Below, in pieces: positions 23,180-30,811 of a DNA stretch of 36,621 nucleotides. Origin of the DNA: JAZKDW01 sp040387375. GTDB lineage: Bacteria; Pseudomonadota; Gammaproteobacteria; Burkholderiales; Burkholderiaceae_D. The notes beneath the pieces are model-generated. The model made no database searches. It was not told the origin of the DNA and worked only from the letters and a program-made list of their open reading frames with translations. The position numbers and the translations under genes are program-made. Within the stretch, counting starts at the first letter, position 1. Every line of letters starts with the position of its first letter. Location of the stretch: contig JAZKDW010000064.1 in NCBI GenBank assembly GCA_040387375.1, positions 1-36,621 on the forward strand, read 5' to 3'.

Positions 23180-23905
23180 ATGAGTTCCCGCATCAAGCAA
23201 GTTGTTGAATTACTCCGCGACCGCATCCTGTCCGGCGATATCGTGCACGGGGAACGGATCGGCGAGATCCGTTTCGCCGAGGATCTGGCGGTTTCCCGCA
23301 CGCCGATTCGTCTTGCGCTGGAAGAACTGGAACGCGAGGGCCTGGTGGAACGTGCCGGCAAACGCGGCTTCAGGGTGCGCGCATTCCCATTGAAGCATGT
23401 CAGCGATGCCATCGACGTGCGCGGCACGCTCGAAGGCATGGCGGGACGCATACTTGCCGAGAATGGCATGAGCGCCGAGACCGAGCGCCTGTTGAGCAGC
23501 CATGTCGAAGCCGGCGCCGCACTGCTGCGGTCCACCGCATCGGCTGGCCCCGACCCGTCGGACTGGGCGCAGGTCAATGCGGCATTCCACCAGACACTGA
23601 TCGAAGCGGCTGGCAACCAGGCGCTGCTCGATGCGCTGAAAGTCAATGCGCACGTGCCGCTGGCAAGTCCGGCGGCGGTGACCTTCACTCCGGCCGTGGG
23701 GGAATATGCGCTGGAGATGCTGCGTGAAGCGCAGCGCGATCATGAAACACTGCTACGCGCGCTGAAATTGCGGGAAGCCAGCCGCGCCGAGGCTATCCTG
23801 CGCGAACACGCGCGGCGCAGCCGGGATGTGAAGATGCAGATCATCGAGAAATTGCGGGATCAGAAGGAAAGGAGCGGCGTGCCGGAATTGGCACGAGTGG
23901 TATGA
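23180..23905 (+). CDS. GntR family regulator, FCD subfamily
   Basis: 241 residues. An N-terminal winged helix (GEIRFAEDLAVSRTPIRLAL, then LEREGLVERAGKRGFRV) is followed by an all-helical FCD ligand domain with FHQTLIEAAGN and DHETLLRAL, whose Asp and His residues often bind a metal. FCD regulators usually repress genes for organic acid use and release DNA on binding the substrate. The gene is divergent from the NicX-like gene across a gap holding palindromes, which strongly suggests local control. No strong ribosome binding site is seen. Confidence 0.9.
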   Translation: MSSRIKQVVELLRDRILSGDIVHGERIGEIRFAEDLAVSRTPIRLALEELEREGLVERAGKRGFRVRAFPLKHVSDAIDVRGTLEGMAGRILAENGMSAETERLLSSHVEAGAALLRSTASAGPDPSDWAQVNAAFHQTLIEAAGNQALLDALKVNAHVPLASPAAVTFTPAVGEYALEMLREAQRDHETLLRALKLREASRAEAILREHARRSRDVKMQIIEKLRDQKERSGVPELARVV

Positions 23906-24008
23906 ATGACGCGCCGGCGTCAGAGTGACTGCCGGCTGGCGATGAACATGTACGCGGGCAGGGCGGACTCAAACGGAGAGTCCGCTACGCCTTAGGCACG
24001 AACCTTGT

Positions 24009-24524
24009 CTATTTGAAGCGGAGACCCGCAGTCAGCATGACGCCCGAGTTTCCAAACACTACCAGCTCGGAACAAACGATCTTGTGGCAATAACCGATAG
24101 ACGGAAGAATGACCGGCGCAATACCGGAGCCATTAAACGGGATTTTGTCCCTGTATTCGCCTTTGTAGCCGTGCACCAGGCCCGCCGTCAGTTTCAGGTA
24201 AAGTTCCTGGGTGCTGGCGATCGGGCGGAATTTTTTGCCGACATAGAGGTACTGGCTCGACTGGCCAAACGAATTCTTGAACAGCGCGGCGCCCAGCAGG
24301 TAATTCCCGCTTTTGTCCCACTCCAGGTTCAACAACTCCTGTTTGTTAACGTGTTTGGGATCCGAACGGAAATGGGCCGAAGCGACGCTGGTCTGGAAAT
24401 AGAACGGGTAATGGTCGGGCTTGGCCTGATCGGCGCCAGATACCTGGGCATGGACTGGAGACATGGCTGCCAGCGACACTACAATCGCACCAGCAAGTTT
24501 CAACAGAGTCAAATGATGTTTCAT
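24009..24524 (-). CDS. Outer-membrane beta-barrel-like protein
   Basis: About 171 residues. A signal peptide (HLTLLKLAGAIVVSLAAM, cut near VHAQ) is followed by alternating short strands such as SGNYLLGAALFKNSFGQSSQ, LYLKLTAGLVHGYKG and a final GVMLTAGLRFK ending in an aromatic-basic tail, as in small outer-membrane barrels. FGQSSQYLYVGK is characteristic of a conserved Burkholderiales group of unknown role. Some relatives have been labelled as transporters without proof. The ATG at 24524 is chosen; a GTG nine bases earlier is the alternative. Confidence 0.7.
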   Translation of the reverse strand: MKHHLTLLKLAGAIVVSLAAMSPVHAQVSGADQAKPDHYPFYFQTSVASAHFRSDPKHVNKQELLNLEWDKSGNYLLGAALFKNSFGQSSQYLYVGKKFRPIASTQELYLKLTAGLVHGYKGEYRDKIPFNGSGIAPVILPSIGYCHKIVCSELVVFGNSGVMLTAGLRFK

Positions 24525-24558
24525 GAAGTGCACAGCCTTTCGAATGCAGTTTCTTGCA

Positions 24559-24586
24559 GGAGATATTTCCGGACGGAATTATCTCC
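24559..24586. repeat. 28-base near-perfect inverted repeat
   Basis: GGAGATA-T-TTCC pairs with GGAA-T-TATCTCC with one T-T mismatch. It lies 34 bases upstream of the barrel protein start and after the oxidoreductase gene on the same strand. No T run follows on either strand, so it is either a poor terminator, an operator or a hairpin in the 5' leader. Confidence 0.45.
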
Positions 24587-24687
24587 TAAAAAATGGTTGA
24601 TGAAATGGAATTGTTAGTAAAAATTATTTCGCAAAGAAACATTAACAGAAATAAGAGTCCAAGCGGAAACTCCGATGCTGCGTCGGG

Positions 24688-25662
24688 TCAGGGCATGGTC
24701 AGGACGATCTTGCCGACATGCCGATCCGCTTCCATGTGTGCCTTGGCCTCGGCCAGTTGCGCAAACGGGTAGACGCGATCGATCAGGGGGGTGATCTGGC
24801 CGGCGGCGATCTTCGGCAGGATGTCGCTGCTGAACCCGGCCGCGGTGGCGGCACGTTGCTCGATGCCACGGAATTTGTTGGATACACCGAACAGGGTAAG
24901 GCGTTTTGAATGCATGGCTTCAATATCAATGTCGCTATGGAGTACACCGTCGACATGGCCTACCGTGGCCAGACGGCCTTCGTAAGCCAGAGCGCGCATG
25001 CAGGCGGGAAAGAGCGAGCCACCAACGGTATTGACCGCGAGGTCGGCGCCCCTGCCATCGGTCGCCTGCAGCACTGCCTCGTGCAGACCGGTGCCGGCGG
25101 CAAGGCCAAGATCCAGACCGTGTCCCGCCAGGCGGGCCAGCTTGTCTTCGGAGCGCGACGTGCCGATCACACTGGCGCCCAGCGCTTTGGCGGTTTGCAG
25201 CGCTGCCACGCCAACGCCGGAGCTCACGCCCGTGACCAGCATCCATTCGCCGGACGCCAGCCGCCCCTGCGTGACCAGCATGTCGTACACCACCAGGAAG
25301 GTCAGCGGAATCGCCGCCGCCTCTTCCCATGACAGATTGGCCGGCGCCAGTATTGTTTCGCGCGCATCCATCAAGCCATATTCGGCGAAGGCGCCGGGAC
25401 AACGGCCCAGCACACGCTGGCCTGGCTGCAGATGCGTGACGCCGGCGCCGAGTTTGACGATTTCGCCGGCGCCCTCCATGCCAATTGCCTTGGCCGCGCC
25501 CGACGCCGCATGCAAGCCATGGCCGGCGATGAACTCGCCGCGATTCAGTCCGGCTGCGTGCAGGCGAACCAGCACTTGATGTGGTCCAGGCTCGGGCAGC
25601 GGCATGTCGCGGATGCCGATGGCAGCCTGGCCGGTATTTGTTTGCATCCAGTACGATTGCAT
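24688..25662 (-). CDS. Quinone oxidoreductase-type medium-chain dehydrogenase
   Basis: 324 residues. GroES-like N-terminal half with GMEGAGEIVKLGAGV, then a Rossmann half with the coenzyme loop TGVSSGVGVAALQTAKALGA (about 144-163). The Cys ligands of zinc alcohol dehydrogenases are absent, so it belongs to the zeta-crystallin/QOR type that uses NADPH on quinones or enones. The ATG at 25662 is set by AAGGAA six bases upstream; the open frame further upstream is AT-rich and not coding-like. It stands alone on its strand. Confidence 0.87.
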   Translation of the reverse strand: MQSYWMQTNTGQAAIGIRDMPLPEPGPHQVLVRLHAAGLNRGEFIAGHGLHAASGAAKAIGMEGAGEIVKLGAGVTHLQPGQRVLGRCPGAFAEYGLMDARETILAPANLSWEEAAAIPLTFLVVYDMLVTQGRLASGEWMLVTGVSSGVGVAALQTAKALGASVIGTSRSEDKLARLAGHGLDLGLAAGTGLHEAVLQATDGRGADLAVNTVGGSLFPACMRALAYEGRLATVGHVDGVLHSDIDIEAMHSKRLTLFGVSNKFRGIEQRAATAAGFSSDILPKIAAGQITPLIDRVYPFAQLAEAKAHMEADRHVGKIVLTMP

Positions 25663-25855
25663 GGCGTTTCCTTCAAGCGAAATTTTTGGCAGATAGCAAT
25701 ATAACTGATGTGAAATATTAATTCTTGGCAAGGAATGTGGTGTGCATGCGAGGCGCGGTTTGCGGTGCATCAAACGATTTTCGGATGGCCGCTTATCCTT
25801 GATCTGCTTGCGTGTAAGGTCATAATGATTGGTATGGTTTCCAAAGGAGAAGGTG

Positions 25856-26647
25856 ATGCGCTCTTTGATTGCGCAGTGTGCGATTGTCCTGTTAGCGGCG
25901 GCGCATGCATCGGTCGATGCGGCCACTGATCGCATCGTGAAGATTGAGGAGGCAGGTCAGCCGCCGCTGTTATATCTGGCGACCGTTCCGGAGACTGCGG
26001 CGCCAAAGGCAGGGGCAATTCTTTTTGTCGGTGGGGACGGTGTGGTTGGCTTGGCGGAGAAGGGGATTCCGCAGCCCGGCGACAGTTTTCTGGTCAAAGC
26101 ACGCAAAGTTTTCGCCGAGCATGGCCTGGCTACAGCGACCTTCGAACCAAGCTTGGCAAGCGCGCCGCTTTCAGACCAATTACGAATGTCGGCAATGCAT
26201 GCGCGGGAAGTGGAGCGTGTGCTGAAGGACTTCCGCCAGAGGTTCCATCTTGACCGGGTGTATTTGGTCGGCACCAGCCGGGGCACCATCTCCGCCGCCC
26301 ATCTGGCGCTGCGTTTCGGGCAGAAAATAGATGGCGTGGTGCTGGCATCCACAGTGTTTTCCAGCAGCCGCACGGGACCAGGGCTGGCCGGGTTCGACTA
26401 TCGGGAGATCAGGGCGCCGCTTCTGTTTGTCCATCATCGGCAGGATGCCTGCAAAGTGACGCCGCCGGTGGAAGCCGACAAGATGCGGGCACACTTTCCG
26501 GTCTTGTTTATTGATGGCTGGCACGGCAGTACAGACCATGCATGCAAGCCGTTCAGCGCACACGGGTTCCTCGGGCGCGAAGAAGAAACCGTGGCCGCAA
26601 TCAGTGACTGGATTTTGTGGCGCAGCGAAAAAACCGTTAATCCCTGA
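25856..26647 (+). CDS. Exported alpha/beta hydrolase
   Basis: 263 residues. A signal peptide (RSLIAQCAIVLLAAAHASVDA) precedes an alpha/beta hydrolase fold. S141 in GTSRGT is the likely nucleophile, with the acid in HHRQDACK and the His in the DHACKPFSAHGF region. LLFVHHRQD matches dienelactone-hydrolase-like and esterase families. AAGGAG immediately upstream sets the start at 25856. A periplasmic esterase or peptidase is possible; the substrate is unknown. Confidence 0.8.
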   Translation: MRSLIAQCAIVLLAAAHASVDAATDRIVKIEEAGQPPLLYLATVPETAAPKAGAILFVGGDGVVGLAEKGIPQPGDSFLVKARKVFAEHGLATATFEPSLASAPLSDQLRMSAMHAREVERVLKDFRQRFHLDRVYLVGTSRGTISAAHLALRFGQKIDGVVLASTVFSSSRTGPGLAGFDYREIRAPLLFVHHRQDACKVTPPVEADKMRAHFPVLFIDGWHGSTDHACKPFSAHGFLGREEETVAAISDWILWRSEKTVNP

Positions 26648-26859
26648 CTGCACCGTTATCGGGGCATCAGTCACTTGCCGCCCGGTTTCCATGGCAGGAA
26701 TGCGTTGTGTTTATGTGGCGACATTCCTTGGCCAGACAATTGATTTTTCCGGGGTGTCGGTGCCGCAAGAGGAGCTTGCCAAAAAATATTGCCGCGCATC
26801 TTACATCATCAGGTGGAATATCTTAGAATCTAGCCTCATTTCAATAAAATGGACGGGTC
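26648..26859. other. Intergenic region before the winged-helix gene
   Basis: A 212-base gap that becomes AT-rich toward the next gene. TTGATT at 26739 and several AT-rich blocks may hold a promoter, but no clear pair could be fixed. Open frames here lack coding character. Confidence 0.3.
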
Positions 26860-27255
26860 ATGACGCGTGAGCGAATCCCCGATGAGGTAAAACGCTTTAT
26901 TCTTGTCAGCATTCCCTCGGTCCCTTTCCTGGAAGCCCTGCTCCTGCTCAGGAGCGAACCCGGATCCGAATGGAACAGCAGTCGTGTGGCAAAACGACTT
27001 TATATCGTGGAGAGAACCGCGAGCGAGATTCTCGCCAATTTGCATGCGATTGGCATCCTCCGGTCTCCGGAACATGATCCGCTGTCCTATTGTTACGATC
27101 CGAATTCAAGTGAGCTGCGCGCCATCATTGATCGGGTGGCGACGACTTACGCGGGTAATCTGGTCGAGGTGACCAATCTCATTCATGCCAAGGGTGGTGT
27201 TAACAACAAGGCGCAGAAATTTGCAGATGCTTTTAAATGGCGAAAGGATTCCTAG
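26860..27255 (+). CDS. Winged-helix-like conserved protein of unknown function
   Basis: 131 residues. FLEALLLLRSEPGSEWNSSR and VAKRLYIVERTASEILANLH suggest a helix-turn-helix, with a Tyr-rich strand pair (PLSYCYDPNSSEL) as the wing and a C-terminal helix (LRAIIDRVATTYAGNLVEVT). It probably binds DNA, inferred from pattern only. It heads a tight three-gene run with two small membrane proteins, so it may regulate them or respond with them. Relatives seem to be found with DUF5985 genes in beta-proteobacteria. Confidence 0.6.
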   Translation: MTRERIPDEVKRFILVSIPSVPFLEALLLLRSEPGSEWNSSRVAKRLYIVERTASEILANLHAIGILRSPEHDPLSYCYDPNSSELRAIIDRVATTYAGNLVEVTNLIHAKGGVNNKAQKFADAFKWRKDS

Positions 27256-27256
27256 C

Positions 27257-27514
27257 ATGTCGGCGATCGTCTATTCACTTTGCGCTTTCACCGCGTTTGC
27301 ATGTTCAGTACTTTTGTTGCGCGCGTATTTCAGCAGCAAGTCACGCGTGCTGCTGTGGAGCGGTCTCTGTTTTGTAGGATTGTCAATCAATAACCTGCTG
27401 CTGGTATTCGACCGCTTGATATTTCCATCAGTTGATTTCTCGAATTGGCGCCTGATCTCTGCGCTGGTGGCGCTATTGCCATTGCTATATGGACTTATCT
27501 GGGAGGATGAGTGA
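27257..27514 (+). CDS. DUF5985 family membrane protein (first copy)
   Basis: 85 residues with three predicted membrane helices (VYSLCAFTAFACSVLLLRAY, VLLWSGLCFVGLSINNLLLV, LISALVALLPLLYGLIW). It begins one base after the winged-helix stop, with AAAGG just upstream, so translation is coupled. The ending WEDE is acidic. The role of the DUF5985 family is unknown. Confidence 0.7.
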   Translation: MSAIVYSLCAFTAFACSVLLLRAYFSSKSRVLLWSGLCFVGLSINNLLLVFDRLIFPSVDFSNWRLISALVALLPLLYGLIWEDE

Positions 27515-27533
27515 AAACGAGGGGGGAGAAATC

Positions 27534-27800
27534 ATGAGCCACATGCTGCTCGGTGCAATCGTGATGGCGTCGCTGGTCGCGTCGCTGTTTTTCTTTCGCT
27601 ACTGGAAGACCACAAAGGATCGGCTGTTCCTTTTCTTTGCGTTGTCCTTCCTGATCGAAGCGTTCAACCGCCTGCTGTTCTGGGAAAACCTGTCGCGGTC
27701 GGAAGACACGGATCTTTATTTCCTGATCCGGCTGGTAGCCTATGGTTTGATCCTGTTTGCGATTCTGGACAAGAATATGCCGCGCAATAAAGATAAATAA
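27534..27800 (+). CDS. DUF5985 family membrane protein (second copy)
   Basis: 88 residues with three predicted membrane helices (LGAIVMASLVASLFFFRYW, RLFLFFALSFLIEAFNRLLF, FLIRLVAYGLILFAIL). The ATG at 27534 has a strong GGGGGAG site upstream; an earlier ATG at 27507 would overlap the previous gene. Its pattern FFRYWKTTKDRLFLFFALSF is typical of the family. The two copies probably arose by duplication and may form a membrane pair. Confidence 0.7.
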   Translation: MSHMLLGAIVMASLVASLFFFRYWKTTKDRLFLFFALSFLIEAFNRLLFWENLSRSEDTDLYFLIRLVAYGLILFAILDKNMPRNKDK

Positions 27801-27801
27801 G

Positions 27802-27832
27802 CGAGACGGCCGGCATCATGCAGGCCATCTCG
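27802..27832. terminator. Bidirectional terminator-like hairpin
   Basis: CGAGACGGCC (27802-27811) pairs with GGCCATCTCG (27823-27832) with one C-A mismatch, between convergent genes. T-rich sequence follows after a few bases on the plus strand. It likely ends one or both transcripts. Confidence 0.45.
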
Positions 27833-27852
27833 TTGGTTACTACAACTTTTTA

Positions 27853-28221
27853 CTACCACTCTTCGTTTTCTTCAGGGACTGTTTCGGCGACGAGCTTGCG
27901 GCCTTTGGTGTTGCTCTGCATCCGGCCCAGCGTATTTTCGATCGACCGTTTCAATTTTTCCGAGGCGCCGTGAATTGCCTGATGCAGGCTGGCGGCATGA
28001 TCAATCGCCGCGATGGGTGGATGGCCCTCGATGCGAGCCTCCATTACACAACGATGATCACCGCTGCTGGACTTGGAATCATTGGTCTCGCTCAGATGAA
28101 CCACCACGCGGGTGATATGCGCGCTGAACCTGCTCAGCGCATCTTTCACTACTGATTCGACATGCCTGGTCAAGGGTTCGTGATGCTCAATCGTGTTATC
28201 GGTATTGATCTGGATTTGCAT
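27853..28221 (-). CDS. HPF/RaiA-like ribosome-associated protein
   Basis: 122 residues. VESVVKDALSRFSAHITRVVVHLSETNDSK and later CVMEARIEGHPPIAAIDHAASLHQAIHGASEKLKRSIENTLGR follow the beta-alpha-beta-beta-beta-alpha fold of hibernation promoting factors (quoted in part; key pieces RVVVHLSE and ASEKLKRSIENTLGR). Such proteins bind the ribosome in stress. This subgroup differs from the main HPF and often sits in stress gene groups. It starts 16 bases after the stop of the upstream minus-strand gene, so they are co-transcribed. Confidence 0.75.
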   Translation of the reverse strand: MQIQINTDNTIEHHEPLTRHVESVVKDALSRFSAHITRVVVHLSETNDSKSSSGDHRCVMEARIEGHPPIAAIDHAASLHQAIHGASEKLKRSIENTLGRMQSNTKGRKLVAETVPEENEEW

Positions 28222-28237
28222 GATATGCGCCTTGGGT

Positions 28238-28630
28238 TTACTTCTTTTCGTTCGCGGTTTCGATGGCCTGGCTATTCTGATGGTCGGAATGCGCGGCGAC
28301 CATCTCGGGCGCGACTTCGATCCTCGTGATGCTGGATGCGACCGAAATAGGGTCGCTGGACGGAAAGGACATCTCGATCGCGTCGTCCAGCAAGGTTTCC
28401 TTCGCCTTGTCTTTTTCAGTCTCGACATGATCGGCAAATGTCGTTATGGCGGTGGCCCACTTCACGAATTTCAAATTGGCGAAATCGCGTATTGTCGTGA
28501 TGTTGAACGCCTCTTTCAGCATCGCCGCATCCGTGGAGCGCACACCTTGCAGCGCGTTGATCGGGGCATCGGCAAGTTCACTGAAACTTTTGCCTTCATA
28601 CGCTTTGTCTACACATTTATCGATATTCAT
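28238..28630 (-). CDS. Conserved hypothetical protein, 130 aa
   Basis: The N-terminal half (MNIDKCVDKAYEGKSFSELA, DAPINALQGVRSTDAAMLKE, AFNITTIRDFANLKFVKWA) looks like a small helix-hairpin-helix-type domain: the phrase 'INALQGV...AMLKEAFNITTIRDFANLKFV' resembles DNA-binding HhH repeats. The second half is acidic with SFPSSDPISV. It has a fair ribosome binding site (AAAGGCC). The function is unknown; placement next to the HPF-like gene suggests a stress role. Confidence 0.65.
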   Translation of the reverse strand: MNIDKCVDKAYEGKSFSELADAPINALQGVRSTDAAMLKEAFNITTIRDFANLKFVKWATAITTFADHVETEKDKAKETLLDDAIEMSFPSSDPISVASSITRIEVAPEMVAAHSDHQNSQAIETANEKK

Positions 28631-28725
28631 CTACTGGCCTTTTGGATTCGTTTCGGGCAATGCAATGTCCAGTCTTTCCCAGCCACTGAGCGCCCGTATT
28701 CTTATTGAGGTTAAATAATTTCCGG

Positions 28726-28908
28726 TCAAGCTTCTTCTACGCGGGAACCGCCTTTTGTCTTGGCAATATCATTCGCATATTCAAGCGCTTTTTCCTTGTT
28801 TTCAAAGGTGGCAAGCGGTTTTTCGAATCCGGTTTCATTCACATCCCACTGACCGTTCGCTGACTGCTGCACCTTGATGACAATACTGCCTTTTTGATCA
28901 AATCCCAT
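28726..28908 (-). CDS. DUF2188-like small protein
   Basis: 60 residues: IVIKVQQSANGQWDVNETGF, then KPLATFENKEKALEYANDIA and KTKGGSRV. This is the short beta-beta-alpha pattern of DUF2188, in which a W-x-V strand is followed by a helix rich in KEKAL. AGGAG stands seven bases before the ATG at 28908. It is the first gene of a minus-strand group with the 130-residue and HPF-like genes. Confidence 0.72.
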   Translation of the reverse strand: MGFDQKGSIVIKVQQSANGQWDVNETGFEKPLATFENKEKALEYANDIAKTKGGSRVEEA

Positions 28909-28975
28909 TTGCGTTCTCCTGTCGTTGGTTGATAAACGATGCATGTTCAGGATGCACCCGCTATCCGATCCGGTC

Positions 28976-28991
28976 TGTTCGCTATCGAACA
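28976..28991. promoter_or_regulatory. Inverted repeat TGTTCG-CTAT-CGAACA
   Basis: A perfect 6-N4-6 inverted repeat in the 324-base divergent gap between the DUF2188-like gene and the MFS gene. It sits 68 bases before the former. It could be an operator for either side. The remainder of the gap shows AT-rich stretches (AGTAAAATAAATAG near 29042) but no gene. Confidence 0.35.
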
Positions 28992-29232
28992 CAAGAAATC
29001 CTTCTATCGTCTTTACCGTTGAATGCGGCCAAAATTCCAGATCAGTAAAATAAATAGTTGGAGTAGAAAACAGCATCTGCGTACATCGTTGATTCTGAGC
29101 AGTGCCGCATCGCAAGCACAGTGTGCTGTCCCATGTTAGGCTTGGCCGACAAAATTGTTCTGTGCCAGCTTGATTTTTCCTGGTCGGCACACGGCTACAA
29201 CAAAAGAAGGCGAAAGCCACAAGGAGGAGAGC

Positions 29233-30483
29233 GTGACTGTCACGTCAACCAGGGGTGCGGCTGCGCTCGAACAAACCGATTCACGTTACGCAGCAATGCG
29301 ACTGATAGTAACCCTGGTGCTGATGGCAATCGGTTCCTGCGGCATGTATGTGGTAGTGGTAGTGCTGCCGGCGGTGCAGGCCGACTTCGGCGTGGCGCGT
29401 GCCGACGCCTCCTTGCCGTACACGCTGCTGATGATCGGTTATGGCGTGGGCGGCATCCTGATGGGCAGGCTGGCAGACCGCTTCGGCGTCATGGTCCCGC
29501 TGCTGATCGGCGCGGTCGGCCTCGGGATCGGTTATGTCGGCGCGGCCATGGCCGGCAATATATGGGTATTCACCATTGCCCACGGCTTGTTCATCGGGCT
29601 GTTGGGCAGTTCGGCCACGTTCGCGCCGCTGATCGCCGACACCTCATTGTGGTTCGTGAAGCGCCGCGGCATAGCAGTCGCCATTTGCGCCAGCGGCAAT
29701 TACCTGGGCGGCGCGCTCTGGCCGCCTCTCACCCAGCATTTCATCGAAACCGTCGGCTGGCGCCAGACCTACATCGGACTGGGAATCTTCAGTGCCGTGA
29801 CGATGGCGGGGCTGGCGTTGCTGATGCGCAGGCGTCCGCCACTGGCTGCGGTTCCAGTCAGCACGCCGGGCGCTCCCATTGCGTCCAGTCCCTCCGCCCG
29901 GCCGTTCGGCATGTCGCCCGGCAAGGCACAAGTCCTGCTGAGTGTCGCCGGCCTCGGCTGCTGCGTCGCCATGTCAATGCCACAAGTGCATATCGTTGCT
30001 TATTGCGGAGATCTCGGTTACGGCGCCGCGCGCGGCGCTGAAATGCTGTCGCTGATGCTGGCGTGCGGTATCGTCAGCCGCCTGATTTCAGGCGTTATAT
30101 GCGACCGTATCGGCGGCATGCGCACACTGCTGCTGGGCTCCGGATTGCAAGGCATTGCGCTTTTATTGTTCCTGCCGTTTGACGGGCTCGCATCGCTGTA
30201 TGTGATTGCCGCCTTGTTTGGCCTGTTCCAGGGCGGCATCGTACCGTCATATGCCATCATCATCCGCGAACATTTTCCCGCCGCGCAGGCAGGCACGCGT
30301 ATAGGTGGTGTCATCACGTTCACCTTGCTGGGAATGGCGCTGGGCGGCTGGTTGTCAGGCAAGATTTTCGACATGACAGGATCGTATGACGCCGCCTTCA
30401 TCAATGGCATTGCGTGGAACGCTTTGAATTTTGCAATTGTATTCTGGCTGTGGCGCAGGGTGCGGAAAACAATTCCGGTATGA
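29233..30483 (+). CDS. MFS transporter, monocarboxylate-type
   Basis: 416 residues, 12 predicted helices. GVGGILMGRLADRFGVMVPL is the MFS loop 2-3 motif. FAPLIADTSLWFVKRRGIAV and GWRQTYIGLGIF are like those of monocarboxylate and oxalate/formate carriers. It begins with GTG at 29233, chosen because AAGGAGG lies just before it; the earlier in-frame ATG at 29155 gives a non-hydrophobic, unlikely lead. It stands alone; a 63-residue gene on the other strand converges with it. Confidence 0.85.
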   Translation: MTVTSTRGAAALEQTDSRYAAMRLIVTLVLMAIGSCGMYVVVVVLPAVQADFGVARADASLPYTLLMIGYGVGGILMGRLADRFGVMVPLLIGAVGLGIGYVGAAMAGNIWVFTIAHGLFIGLLGSSATFAPLIADTSLWFVKRRGIAVAICASGNYLGGALWPPLTQHFIETVGWRQTYIGLGIFSAVTMAGLALLMRRRPPLAAVPVSTPGAPIASSPSARPFGMSPGKAQVLLSVAGLGCCVAMSMPQVHIVAYCGDLGYGAARGAEMLSLMLACGIVSRLISGVICDRIGGMRTLLLGSGLQGIALLLFLPFDGLASLYVIAALFGLFQGGIVPSYAIIIREHFPAAQAGTRIGGVITFTLLGMALGGWLSGKIFDMTGSYDAAFINGIAWNALNFAIVFWLWRRVRKTIPV

Positions 30484-30508
30484 GAGCCGGAATCGCGGGA
30501 CGGACCAC

Positions 30509-30700
30509 TCAGGTATCCTTTGATTCGTCAGCCGGCGGCAGCACTTTCTGTGTGTCTTCCCGACTGACCCGGTGCGGCCTGTAGGGAGCTTCGGACGGTT
30601 CATCTGAAGGTTCGATATGCTGGTCGCCGGATTTTTTCTGCAGGATTTGATCGAAGCTGGAAAGTTGCCGTTTGATCCGGTTGGGGTTATTCGCTTTCAT
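30509..30700 (-). CDS. Small hydrophilic protein, 63 aa
   Basis: MKANNPNRIKRQLSSFDQIL starts a charged, probably disordered protein with a Pro/Glu-rich centre (EPSDEPSEAPYRPHRVS). AAAGGAG lies at the right distance before the ATG at 30700, which is the main reason to accept it as real. No family was recognised. Confidence 0.5.
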   Translation of the reverse strand: MKANNPNRIKRQLSSFDQILQKKSGDQHIEPSDEPSEAPYRPHRVSREDTQKVLPPADESKDT

Positions 30701-30811
30701 TGCACACTCCTTTTCAAGAAATTATTTAGAACACCAGGAATGCACGTAGTTCGCGCCTGACAGCATATCGGAGTGTGCTTACATAAACTGCCTCTATTCA
30801 CAGGGAAACCG

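Noticed and set aside
26511..26870. Open frame between the exported hydrolase and the winged-helix gene
   Set aside because: It overlaps the end of the hydrolase in another frame and then crosses AT-rich intergenic DNA, without ribosome binding site or protein-like composition.
28976..28991. TGTTCG-N4-CGAACA as a LexA/SOS box
   Set aside because: Beta-proteobacterial LexA sites follow CTGT-N8-ACAG; this repeat does not, so it is reported only as an unassigned inverted repeat.
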